Shown here piece by piece: positions 23,807 through 34,135 of a DNA stretch of 64,000 nt. The notes below the pieces were generated by a model. It was not told where the DNA came from. It worked only from the letters and a program-made list of their open reading frames with translations, and did not search any database. The stretch's first letter is position 1. Each line of letters begins with the position of its first letter. Both the position numbers and the translations under genes were made by a program. The DNA comes from Amaurobius ferox (Eukaryota; Arthropoda; Arachnida; Araneae; Amaurobiidae), in assembly GCA_951213105.1 (NCBI GenBank), contig OX578137.1, forward strand, positions 80,566,104 to 80,630,103, given 5' to 3'.

Positions 23807-24115
23807 GATGTCTGAATCTGCACTAGGGCAGAGCATACATCGTTTGGATTTACACTTTTGAAATTTGAATGATTTCATATTACGAAAATTACTTCTATAC
23901 ACTGCATCATCAATATGAGTCAAAATTTCATTATAATTATGAGGTTCAGCTGGTATATCGTGACAAGTACTTAGATCAATAGATTTTTCACTTTTTTGTT
24001 GTATATCACTCTTTGCTAACGGTCGAAAATAGTTTCTGATTGAAGTTTTGTTTAAATCTTTTGCAGGTAGCATGCTGTCGATCTCACGGATACCTGATAC
24101 TGTGATACCGGGCAA
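23807..24115 (-). pseudogene. Naiad N-terminal coding fragment cut by the gap
   Basis: Codes for the first 103 residues of the same protein as 26640-29390, with no difference seen, up to the CKSKRCMLC cysteine cluster. The GIY-YIG and RT parts are lost in the N run. The 5' flank (24116-24854) repeats 29391-30129. Whether the element is intact cannot be known from this assembly. Confidence 0.85.
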
Positions 24116-25666
24116 TTTAAGGATATAAAAATATACCTTAAATGTTTGCCAGTCGCTATCTCATTATATTTTGTATCATCATAAATTTGTTATAGTTTAT
24201 ACTCTTATATAGAGAGAATAGTAAAAAGTTAACCCACTCAAATATAGCCACTGTACCATCAGCATAAATAAAGCGTTTAGACGATGCCCTCACAAAGTCA
24301 TTTCAATACTCAATCCAAATCAGAAAATGTATAAGTAACATCCGTAGAAATAGAAGTGATATACTTTTTTAACAATATCTTATAATTTTTATGTAGATTT
24401 TATGTAGATTATATTTTGTTTTTTCTTTTGTTTTAATGAAGATTTACACAAGAAATACTCATTATACAACAGTTATACAAGACATATAAACACGATAAAC
24501 TAAAAACATATATAGATATACCAAGCTGGGAAATAAACACGGGGATTCATGACCTCCTCTGCCGCAACAAAACTCAAGTGCCCAAATCACCATCGCACGC
24601 GATATTTCATCACACGGAAGGCCAACTCCAACACGCCAGCGGCCCGAGATGTAACCCACGGAATATATCAAAGCCCATTGAAACGAGGAAGAGGGGTTAT
24701 ATTAGATATGTGTAGATGTAATTAGCGCATTGCAGCTGGATTACATTACTCAAAATATAAAATATAAATATATAGAAATTGAAAAATTGGAAATAAAAAT
24801 GTTTTAGTAACTTTTGCGCAAGGCAGCATGAGGGTACCAAACACTATATATATAGAAAAATTGAAATATACAAAGTGAAAAAAACATGTAAAAAGGAAGG
24901 AAGGCTCGGCAAAAAGCTTACATTATGGCGGTAAGGGGTTGTGACCTTACTCCCCAGTTCAACGAGCTCGTCAAAAACGCCGCGGCATTTTCACTCCTGG
25001 TCGCCAGCCCTGGCCCAAGCAACCTCCGGAGTGACTTTGAAATCATCACGAGACCTGGATAGAGAAGTGCACGAGAGTCATATCACCTCAAATAAAGCCA
25101 ACTGAATTGCCGACTCAAATGAAATGTAGTGCCAGCTGGGGTCCAGTGATCAAAGTGCGGTCCTGTCATATGGAGGGTTCGATGATTTTGTCTCTAATTG
25201 AACTCAAAAAAGACTTAAATCTTACACCATATGCAAAATTGGTTCTGTATAAATTATCAATATTTTTACGCATAAAGGAAATAGGATATTTATTAAAAAA
25301 TGCTTGTTTTAAAAATTCTTGATCAAAATTGATACGTAAATGTTCCTCTTACAAGTAAATGCGCTGCCAAATATATTATATAATAAAGATGTTGCCAAAA
25401 TCTTTATAAAAAGCATCACCTTCGTTGCAATGGAGTGCAGTATAGTAGTGTTTGATAAATCCTACGGTATAGTGCTGTCGCAATGTCTCCTAGATAAATG
25501 GTTTATCACATTTGATACGATCGCACTTATAAGTATACATTCTAGCGTTTCTAATAAAATGATTCTTGACGATATTACGAAATATGGTTGTGCTCAAATT
25601 CGATTTCCAATCGATGATGTAATTTATGTTGATATCGAAGTAATTTCTTTTGTCGTATAATTTTGT

Positions 25667-26047
25667 TGTTGTTGAGACCCAGACCGTCCGACCTACCAGA
25701 AAGGTGTAAGGTAACTGTATGGACGGCCGGGAAGTACCACCCAATTTAGACCGGAACCCAGTGGGGGAGGCATCCACAGGGACCGTACCCTCCTTCCCCT
25801 ACCACCAACCTCTCGGAAGGACTTACGGACCCACATGTTTAACGTGATCGTACTCCGCATGAACACGGCGGCATTTGTGGCAGCGTGCAAATCTAGCGCG
25901 CAAACCACTTGGATACCGCACCCGAGATGGCCAACAGCACGCGGCGTTCCGAGGTGGTCTCCCACCAAGTACTAACCGCGCCCGATGCTGCTTCACTTCG
26001 GTGATCTAACGAGAACCGGTGTTTTCAGCACGGTACGGCCGTTGGCC
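25667..26047 (-). mobile_element. 381-bp SINE with 5S rRNA + tRNA composite head
   Basis: Flanked by the 13-bp direct repeat CGTATAATTTTGT (25654-25666 and 26048-26060). On the minus strand it has a complete 5S-like head (about 119 nt), a tRNA-like remnant (GCGGTATCCAAGTGGTTTGCGCG) without a B box, a shared body (AAACATGTGGGTCCGTAAG, GATGCCTCCCCCACTGGG) and an (AAC)n-like 3' end. No coding capacity. Presumed to be mobilised in trans by a LINE. Confidence 0.85.
25929..26047 (-). pseudogene. 5S rRNA-derived SINE head
   Basis: About 119 nt resembling a whole animal 5S rRNA: ACACCGGTTCTCGTTAGATC, ACCGAAGTGAAGCAGCATCG, GGTTAGTACTTGG and terminal GTGCTGTTGGCC. The internal control region that drives RNA polymerase III on 5S genes is recognisable. 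The lack of a terminator, and the fusion to tRNA-like and SINE sequence, argue against a working 5S gene. Confidence 0.85.
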
Positions 26048-26302
26048 CGTATAATTTTGTATATAATTTTTCATTTTTTGTGAAATTGATACAGATATCA
26101 AGGTAATTGATCTCGTTAACTTGAAGCAAATGCATTTACTTGTACTTACTTGGCAACGTATTTACTTGTATTTTGCGCTTATCTCCCTTTTTACTGCAAT
26201 GTTCAACAACGACCTTTTATGTGACTCTTAAGTCTACTCTTTCGAAGGGGTTCGCCATGTTATAACCCTTTTCATCTTTTAGTATGTTCACACGGTCCAC
26301 GG

Positions 26303-26339
<37 letters not shown>

Positions 26340-26639
26340 AAATTGAAATATACAAAGTGAAGAAAACATGTAAAAAGGAAGGAAAAAAGCTTACATTATG
26401 GCGGTAAGGGGTTGTGACCTTACTCCCCAGTTCAACGAGCTCGTCAAAAACGCCGCGGCATTTTCACTCCTGGTCGCCAGCCCTGGCCCAAGCCAACCTC
26501 CGGAGTGACTTTGAAATCATCCCGAGACCTGGATAGAGAAGTGCACGAGAGTCATATCACCTCAAATAAAGCCAACTGAATTGCCGACTCAAATGAAATG
26601 TAGTGCCAGCTGCGGTCCTGTGATCACAGTGCGGTCCTG

Positions 26640-29390
26640 TCATATGGAGGGTTCGATGATTTTGTCTCTAATTGAACTCAAAAAAGACTTAAGTCTTACA
26701 CCATATGCAAAATTGGTTCTGTATAAATTATCAATATTTTTACACATAAAGGAAATAGGATATTTATTAAAAAATGCTTGTTTTAAAAATTCTTGATCAA
26801 AATTGATACGTAAATGTTCCTCTTTGATAGTTCTTTTTATTCTGATTAAACCTCCCAAGAATACATTGCGAAACACATTCAAATGTATGTTGGAGTTAAA
26901 ATGTATAATTCCAATAATGGGTAGTTTAAATTGTTTTCTTTTATCATAGATGGTGAAGATGAGAGGGATTTGACAATAGTTGATATTAAAATCCAAAAAT
27001 TCGACCTCGTTGTTATTTCTAAGAGGGTTTTCCTTCAAGATTAGGTTTGGTGGATAAAAATCAAAGTTCATTGTGTAGTTTTCATTCTCATATCCAATAA
27101 TTACGTCATCCACATAACGTAGGTATATGATTTCGTTGTTTATATGTGATCTTCTTTCATAAAAACTAAGATATATATCAGCCAATATGGAAGAACATCC
27201 CCCCCCCATGGGGATGCCCTTAATTTGTTGATAAATAGATAATCCGTTGTAAAGGTAATTTTCTTTAATAACTATTTTGATTATAGACTTGAATTTATTG
27301 AACTCCAGACTCCTTTTTAAGTCATATTCTTCAAACAAGCTGTAAAGTATATTTGTCATGTCATCAAGATCTATAGTATTAAAAAATTCCTGGAAATCAT
27401 AAGTTCTTAAGTGCAAAGGATGTTTATGATCTTTCAATATATTGATCACTTGTAGACTGTTTTTTATAATATAGCTTCCTTGGTTATTAAGTTTCAGCAA
27501 AATATGTTGTAAAAGCTTCATTAACATATTATTGGCTTTCGTGAGATAGGTATTGCATCCAACAGTAACTGGTCTGAAAGTAATAGGACTTTTATGAAGT
27601 TTCGGAATATTAACCAGATACGGATACTTGATAATTCCTGTATATTTGATACCAGTTAATAAATACAATGCTTTGATTTTATTTGAGATTTCCTTAAGGG
27701 AGAGGTTGATTTTACTGTAAAGAACTTCATTTTCATATTTTTCTTTCAATATGTTAATGTAAAATAGCTTACATGTAAATGCGTAGTTACTTGATGCCTT
27801 GTCAATATATGTAATTATAAATTGATTTTGAATGGTCTTCAGAAGATGGAAGTTTATTTTACATTGGTCAGGAGGTTGGTAAAGTTTTTTATAATAGTAC
27901 TTGAAGTCCTTGCACATCTCAGATCGCCATTGATGGAATGCCATATCTGGCAGACTGTATTGAATGGAAAGTTTATAAATGAATCGATCAATGTCTTCTC
28001 GAAAAGCCTCAAACGGATCTCCATGATACGGATTTCTATATTTAGTACCTAGTTTGAAAACTTGAATTAATGTGGTATCTACAAGAACTCTGCAATCACC
28101 TGTTACTATATGACCCAATATGGGTTTGGAATAAGGATTGGTTCTGCATTTGCATTCTGTTAAATATGGTAGATGTAGATTCTGACTTAAAATATTATAG
28201 TTGAATGCTTTTCTTCCTAAAGGAATGACATAACGATAAGAAGTCCTGATTTTCAAGTTGCTTATTGGAAGGGTATCTTGATGGTCTTTTAAAATAAGTC
28301 GAAATTGAATAAGATTAAAAGTTTTGTTCTGGAAAAGGAGATTTAAATAAGTTGAGTGTGTAACATTATCCTCTTCTTCATTCTGTAATTTGATATTAAG
28401 GAAGTTAAAACGTTTTTTAAGCCAATCGCTTGTAGTAGCCAAATTCAGTTTCTGAAACAAGTTTGTTTCTTTCGTTTTCCAGAATGTTAGTTGCTTTATC
28501 CAAGTTTTCCAAATGTTAAGCATGAATTTTTTGCGTATAGACAGAATATATGTACGTATAATATCAGGTTTATGATCTGCATATCCATATACATCCCGTG
28601 TAAAACTCCGAAAAGATTCCATGATAAAGTCCAAATTTTGTTTTTTCTTGTTTTTACTTCTGTACCATCTTTTGCGTATTTTTAAGGAACTATAAGTGAT
28701 ACTGAAGTTTTGCAGAGAGTGGTAATAGTCATTATTATAAAGCTTATTAAATAAAACAGAGTTAAGCCCATAAGGGTAGATGGTATTTCTTTGCAGAATG
28801 TGGATATTTTCCCACCATAAACGATGTTGAGTTTTAATAACAAAGTCAATAATTGAAACTGTAATGTTATTGAAAGAGTGATCCTGGAAATGTGTATAGA
28901 GCAAATGGCATTCTTGATTGTTGCTGTGATTTTTCTTTATGTGATTACGATGCAGGTTTATACGGATGTTTAAAGGATTTTTAGTCTGTCCAATATAGCA
29001 CTTCGCACAAGAATTACATTTTATCAAATAGATGCATTGGAAAGCCTTGCAGAAAAGTCGATGTTTAGTAGATTGACTTATGATGTCTGAATCTGCACTA
29101 GGGCAGAGCATACATCGTTTGGATTTACACTTTTGAAATTTGAATGATTTCATATTACGAAAATTACTTCTATACACTGCATCATCAATATGAGTCAAAA
29201 TTTCATTATAATTATGAGGTTCAGCTGGTATATCGTGACAAGTACTTAGATCAATAGATTTTTCACTTTTTTGTTGTATATCACTCTTTGCTAACGGTCG
29301 AAAATAGTTTCTGATTGAAGTTTTGTTTAAATCTTTTGCAGGTAGCATGCTGTCGATCTCACGGATACCTGATACTGTGATACCGGGCAA
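26640..29390 (-). CDS. Naiad-type Penelope-like protein: GIY-YIG endonuclease + reverse transcriptase
   Basis: A 916-codon frame for a retroelement polyprotein that would nick target DNA and copy its own RNA in the nucleus. Residues 88-96 form a Cys cluster (CKSKRCMLC). Residues 119-210 are the GIY-YIG domain: IYLI at 120, CNSC at 125-128, YIGQT at 132, Arg143, His147, Glu194 in WWENIHI, and YGLN at 207. A CxC motif (ECKCR, 412-416), diagnostic of N-terminal-endonuclease PLEs, follows. The RT spans about 585-850: PKLHKSPITFRPV (596-608), TYDFQEFFNTID (663-674), GIPMGGGCSS (725-734), catalytic YVDD (759-762), EFLDF (797-801). All catalytic residues are present, so the copy may be competent. 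The first codon is TTG and the first ATG is residue 15 (29348). An in-frame TGA lies just upstream of the frame. The stop is TGA. There is no sign of frameshift. Confidence 0.92.
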   Translation of the reverse strand: MPGITVSGIREIDSMLPAKDLNKTSIRNYFRPLAKSDIQQKSEKSIDLSTCHDIPAEPHNYNEILTHIDDAVYRSNFRNMKSFKFQKCKSKRCMLCPSADSDIISQSTKHRLFCKAFQCIYLIKCNSCAKCYIGQTKNPLNIRINLHRNHIKKNHSNNQECHLLYTHFQDHSFNNITVSIIDFVIKTQHRLWWENIHILQRNTIYPYGLNSVLFNKLYNNDYYHSLQNFSITYSSLKIRKRWYRSKNKKKQNLDFIMESFRSFTRDVYGYADHKPDIIRTYILSIRKKFMLNIWKTWIKQLTFWKTKETNLFQKLNLATTSDWLKKRFNFLNIKLQNEEEDNVTHSTYLNLLFQNKTFNLIQFRLILKDHQDTLPISNLKIRTSYRYVIPLGRKAFNYNILSQNLHLPYLTECKCRTNPYSKPILGHIVTGDCRVLVDTTLIQVFKLGTKYRNPYHGDPFEAFREDIDRFIYKLSIQYSLPDMAFHQWRSEMCKDFKYYYKKLYQPPDQCKINFHLLKTIQNQFIITYIDKASSNYAFTCKLFYINILKEKYENEVLYSKINLSLKEISNKIKALYLLTGIKYTGIIKYPYLVNIPKLHKSPITFRPVTVGCNTYLTKANNMLMKLLQHILLKLNNQGSYIIKNSLQVINILKDHKHPLHLRTYDFQEFFNTIDLDDMTNILYSLFEEYDLKRSLEFNKFKSIIKIVIKENYLYNGLSIYQQIKGIPMGGGCSSILADIYLSFYERRSHINNEIIYLRYVDDVIIGYENENYTMNFDFYPPNLILKENPLRNNNEVEFLDFNINYCQIPLIFTIYDKRKQFKLPIIGIIHFNSNIHLNVFRNVFLGGLIRIKRTIKEEHLRINFDQEFLKQAFFNKYPISFMCKNIDNLYRTNFAYGVRLKSFLSSIRDKIIEPSI

Positions 29391-30129
29391 TTTAAGGATA
29401 TAAAAATATACCTTAAATGTTTGCCAGTCGCTATCTCATTATATTTTGTATCATCATAAATTTGTTATAGTTTATACTCTTATATAGAGAGAATAGTAAA
29501 AAGTTAACCCACTCAAATATAGCCACTGTACCATCAGCATAAATAAAGCGTTTAGACGATGCCCTCACAAAGTCATTTCAATACTCAATCCAAATCAGAA
29601 AATGTATAAGTAACATCCGTAGAAATAGAAGTGATATACTTTTTTAACAATATCTTATAATTTTTATGTAGATTTTATGTAGATTATATTTTGTTTTTTC
29701 TTTTGTTTTAATGAAGATTTACACAAGAAATACTCATTATACAACAGTTATACAAGACATATAAACACGATAAACTAAAAACATATATAGATATACCAAG
29801 CTGGGAAATAAACACGGGGATTCATGACCTCCTCTGCCGCAACAAAACTCAAGTGCCCAAATCACCATCGCACGCGATATTTCATCACACGGAAGGCCAA
29901 CTCCAACACGCCAGCGGCCCGAGATGTAACCCACGGAATATATCAAAGCCCATTGAAACGAGGAAGAGGGGTTATATTAGATATGTGTAGATGTAATTAG
30001 CGCATTGCAGCTGGATTACATTACTCAAAATATAAAATATAAATATATAGAAATTGAAAAATCGGAAATAAAAATGTTTTAGTAACTTTTGCGCAAGGCA
30101 GCATGAGGGTACCAAACACTATATATATA
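29391..30129 (-). other. Naiad 5' untranslated / pseudo-LTR segment
   Basis: The 739 bp upstream of the coding frame are repeated almost exactly at 24116-24854. A 69-codon minus frame (29737-29946) is present in both copies but resembles no known domain. Nothing homologous is seen in the 5' part of the short units. Confidence 0.6.
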
Positions 30130-30942
30130 GAAAAATTGAAATATACAAAGTGAAAAAAACATGTAAAAAGGAAGGAAGGCTCGGCAAAAAGCTTACATTA
30201 TGGCGGTAAGGGGTTGTGACCTTACTCCCCAGTTCAACGAGCTCGTCAAAAACGCCGCGGCATTTTCACTCCTGGTCGCCAGCCCTGGCCCAAGCCAACC
30301 TCCGGAGTGACTTTGAAATCATCACGAGACCTGGATAGAGAAGTGCACGAGAGTCATATCACCTCAAATAAAGCCAACTGAATTGCCGACTCAAATGAAA
30401 TGCAGTGCCAGCTGGGGTCCTGTGATCACAGTGCGGTCCTGTCATATGGAGGGTTCGATGATTTTGTCTCTAATTGAACTCAAAAAAGACTTAAGTCTTG
30501 CACCATATGCAAAATTGGTTCTGTATAAATTATCAATATTTTTACGCATAAAGGAAATAGGATATTTATTAAAAAATGCTTGTTTTAAAAATTCTTGATC
30601 AAAATTGATACGTAAATGTTCCTCTTACAAGTAAATGCGCTGCCAAAAATATTATATAATAAAGATGTTGCCAAAATCTTTATAAAAAGCATCACCTTCG
30701 TTGCAATGGAGTGCAGTATAGTAGTGTTCGATAAATCCTACGGTATAGTGCTGTCGCAATGTCTCCTAGATAAATGGTTTATCACATTTGATACGATCGC
30801 ACTTATAAGTATACATTCTAGCGTTTCTAATAAAATGATTCTTGACGATATTACGAAATATGGTTGTGCTCAAATTCGATTTCCAATCGATGATGTAATT
30901 TATGTTGATATCGAAGTAATTACTTTTGTCGTATAATTTGGT

Positions 30943-31323
30943 TGTTGTTGAGACCCAGACCGTCCGACCTACCAGAAAGGTGTAAGGTAACTGTATGGAC
31001 GGCCGGGAAGTGCCACCCAATTTAGACCGGAACCCAGTGGGGGAGGCATCCACAGGGACCGTACCCTCCTTCCCCTACCACCAACCTCTCGGAAGGACTT
31101 ACGGACCCACATGTTTAACGTGATCGTACTCCGCATGAACACGGCGGCATTTGTGGCAGCGTGCAAATCTAGCGCGCAAACCACGGGGATACCGCACCCG
31201 AGATGGCCAACAGCACGCGGCGTTCCGAGGTGGTCACCCACCAAGTACTAACCGCGCCCGATGCTGCTTCACTTCGGTGATCTAACGAGAACCGGTGTTT
31301 TCAGCACGGTACGGCCAATGGCC
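30943..31323 (-). mobile_element. 5S-tRNA composite SINE, second array copy
   Basis: Same insertion as in unit 1, copied with the unit. The flanking duplications are CGTATAATTTGGT (30930-30942, one change) and CGTATAATTTTGT (31324-31336). The 5S-like head is 31205-31323, with one visible change in the terminal stem (GCCATTGGCC). Confidence 0.85.
31205..31323 (-). pseudogene. 5S rRNA-derived SINE head, second copy
   Basis: 119 nt, near-identical to 25929-26047, with GTGACC in place of GAGACC in the loop region that follows TACTTGGTGG. Confidence 0.85.
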
Positions 31324-31578
31324 CGTATAATTTTGTATATAATTTTTCATTTTTTGTGAAATTGATACAGATATCAAGGTAATTGATCTCGTTAACTTGA
31401 AGCAAATGCATTTACTTGTACTTACTTGGCAACGTATTTACTTGTATTTTGCGCTTATCTCCCTTTTTACTGCAATGTTCAACAACGACCTTTTATGTGA
31501 CTCTTAAGTCTACTCTTTCGAAGGGGTTCGCCATGTTATAACCCTTTTCATCTTTTAGTATGTTCACACGGTCCACGG

Positions 31579-31615
<37 letters not shown>

Positions 31616-32423
31616 AAATTGAAATATACAAAGTGAAAAAAACATGTAAAAAGGAAGGAAAAAGGCTTACATTATGGCGGTAAGGGGTTGTGACCTTACT
31701 CCCCAGTTCAACGAGCTCGTCAAAAACGCCGCGGCATTTTCACTCCTGGTCGCCAGCCCTGGCCCAAGCCAACCTCCGGAGTGACTTTGAAATCATCACG
31801 AGACCTGGATAGAGAAGTGCACGAGAGTCATATCACCTCAAATAAAGCCAACTGAATTGCCGACTCAAATGAAATGTAGTGCCAGCTGCGGTCCTGTGAT
31901 CACAGTGCGGTCCTGTCATATGGAGGGTTCGATGATTTTGTCTCTAATTGAACTCAAAAAAGACTTAAGTCTTACACCATATGCAAAATTGGTTCTGTAT
32001 AAATTATCAATATTTTTACGCATAAAGGAAATAGGATATTTATTAAAAAATGCTTGTTTTAAAAATTCTTGATCAAAATTGATACGTAAATGTTCCTCTT
32101 ACAAGTAAATGCGCTGCCAAATATATTATATAATAAAGATATAAATCTTTGCCAAAATCTTTATAAAAAGCATCACCTTCGTTGCAATGGAGTGCAGTAT
32201 AGTAGTGTTTGATAAATCCTACGGTATAGTGCTGTCGCAATGTCTCCTAGATAAATGGTTTATCACATTTGATACGATCGCACTTATAAGTATACATTCT
32301 AGCGTTTCTAATAAAATGATTCTTGACGATATTACGAAATATGGTTGTGCTCAAATTCGATTTCCAATCGATGATGTAATTTATGTTGATATGGAAGTAA
32401 TTTCTTTTGTCGTATAATTTTGT

Positions 32424-32804
32424 TGTTGTTGAGACCCAGACCGTCCGACCTACCAGAAAGGTGTAAGGTAACTGTATGGACGGCCGGGAAGTGCCACCCA
32501 ATTTAGACCGGAACCCAGTGGGGGAGGCATCCACAGGGACCGTACCCTCCTTCCCCTACCACCAACCTCTCGGAAGGACTTACGGACCCACATGTTTAAC
32601 GTGATCGTACTCCGCATGAACACGGCGGCATTTGTGGCAGCGTGCAAATCTAGCGCGCAAACCACGGGGATACCGCACCCGAGATGGCCAACAGCACGCG
32701 GCGTTCCGAGGTGGTCACCCACCAAGTACTAACCGCGCCCGATGCTGCTTCACTTCGGTGATCTAACGAGAACCGGTGTTTTCAGCACGGTACGGCCAAT
32801 GGCC
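32424..32804 (-). mobile_element. 5S-tRNA composite SINE, third array copy
   Basis: Flanked by CGTATAATTTTGT at 32411-32423 and 32805-32817. Near-identical to the other two array copies. The 5S-like head is 32686-32804. Confidence 0.85.
32686..32804 (-). pseudogene. 5S rRNA-derived SINE head, third copy
   Basis: Near-identical to 31205-31323 and carries the same GTGACC variant, so units 2 and 3 are closest relatives. Confidence 0.85.
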
Positions 32805-33089
32805 CGTATAATTTTGTATATAATTTTTCATTTTTAGTGAAATTGATACAGATATCAAGGTAATTGATCTCGTTAACTTGAAGCAAATGCATTTACTTGT
32901 ACTTACTTGGCAACGTATTTACTTGTATTTTGCGCTTATCTCCCTTTTTACTGCAATGTTCAACAACGACCTTTTATGTGACTCTTAAGTCTACTCTTTC
33001 GAAGGGGTTCGCCATGTTATAACCCTTTTCATCTTTTAGTATGTTCACACGGTCCACGGTATAAATATATATATATATATATATATATA

Positions 33090-34135
33090 GAAAAATTGAA
33101 ATATACAAAGTGAAAAAAACATGTAAAAAGGAAGGAAAAAAGCTTACATTATGGCGGTAAGGGGTTGTGACCTTACTCCCCAGTTCAACGAGCTCGTCAA
33201 AAACGCCGCGGCATTTTCACTCCTGGTCGCCAGCCCTGGCCCAAGCCAACCTCCGGAGTGACTTTGAAATCATCACGAGACCTGGATAGAGAAGTGCACG
33301 AGAGTCATATCACCTCAAATAAAGACAACTGAATTGCCGACTCAAATGAAATGTAGTGCCAGCTGCGGTCCTGTGATCACAGTGCGGTCCTGTCATATGG
33401 AGGGTTCGATGATTTTGTCTCTAATTGAACTCAAAAAAGACTTAAGTCTTACACCATATGCAAAATTGGTTCTGTATAAATTATCAATATTTTTACGCAT
33501 AAAGGAAATAGGATATTTATTAAAAAATGCTTGTTTTAAAAATTCTTGATCAAAATTGATACGTAAATGTTCCTCTTACAAGTAAATGCGCAGCCAAATA
33601 TATTATATAATAAAGATGTTGCCAAAATCTTTATAAAAAGCATCACCTTCGTTGCAATGGAATGCAGTATAGTAGTGTTTGATAAATCCTACGGTATAGT
33701 GCTGTCGCTATGTCTCCTAGATAAATGGTTTATCACATTTGATACGATCGCACTTATAAGTATACATTCTAGCGTTTCTAATAAAATGATTCTTGACGAT
33801 ATTACGAAATATGGTTGTGCTCAAATTCGATTTCCAATCGATGATGTAATTTATGTTGATATCGAAGTAATTTCTTTTGTCGTATAATTTTGTATATAAT
33901 TTTTCATTTTTTGTGAAATTGATACAGATATCAAGGTAATTGATCTCTTTAACTTGAAGCAAATGCATTTACTTGTACTTACTTGTCAACGTATTTACTT
34001 GTATTTTGCGCTTATCTCCCTTTTTACTGCAATGTTCAACAACGACCTTTTATGTGACTCTTAAGTCTACTCTTTCGATGGGGTTCGCCATGTTATAACC
34101 CTTTTCATCTTTTAGTATGTTCACACGGTCCACGG

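Larger units (their letters stand above)
24855..26336 (-). mobile_element. Naiad short chimeric unit 1 (with SINE)
   Basis: From its right-hand (5') side to its left-hand (3') side the unit has three parts. The first is a ~290-bp 5' segment and an RT thumb fragment of family B (block KLYDKRNYFDININYIIDW). The second is a sharp join at 25350/25351 to the last ~60 codons of family A RT (25166-25350, ending IRDKIIEPSI). The third is the family A 3' region with the covarying hairpin (24930-24951). A SINE occupies 25667-26047. (TA)n tracts bound both sides. One base is missing in the 3' region relative to the other units (AAGCAACC versus AAGCCAACC). Confidence 0.8.
26337..30129 (-). mobile_element. 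full-length Naiad (N-terminal GIY-YIG PLE)
   Basis: A 3.8-kb unit containing one long frame (26640-29390), about 740 bp of 5' sequence and about 300 bp of 3' sequence with the 22-nt hairpin (26403-26424). It is bordered by (TA)n on both sides and sits head-to-tail with short units that share its 3' ~490 bp. That matches the pseudo-LTR-like tandem organisation known for PLEs. Together with the short unit on its right it forms one period of 5275 bp. Confidence 0.9.
30130..31612 (-). mobile_element. Naiad short chimeric unit 2 (with SINE)
   Basis: Same structure and same family A/B join (30626/30627) as unit 1. Family A RT tail at 30442-30626, hairpin at about 30205-30226, SINE at 30943-31323. 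Length 1483 bp versus 1482 for unit 1, with only scattered substitutions. Confidence 0.8.
31613..33089 (-). mobile_element. Naiad short chimeric unit 3 (with SINE)
   Basis: Family A RT tail at 31916-32100, join at 32100/32101, SINE at 32424-32804. It has a small private change near 32141-32150 (AAAGATATAAATCTTTGCC where the others have AAAGATGTTGCC) that breaks the frame seen in its siblings. Confidence 0.8.

Noticed and set aside
25929..32804. Three functional 5S rRNA genes
   Set aside because: Each copy lies inside a SINE with target duplications and is fused directly to tRNA-like and SINE body sequence without a T-run terminator.
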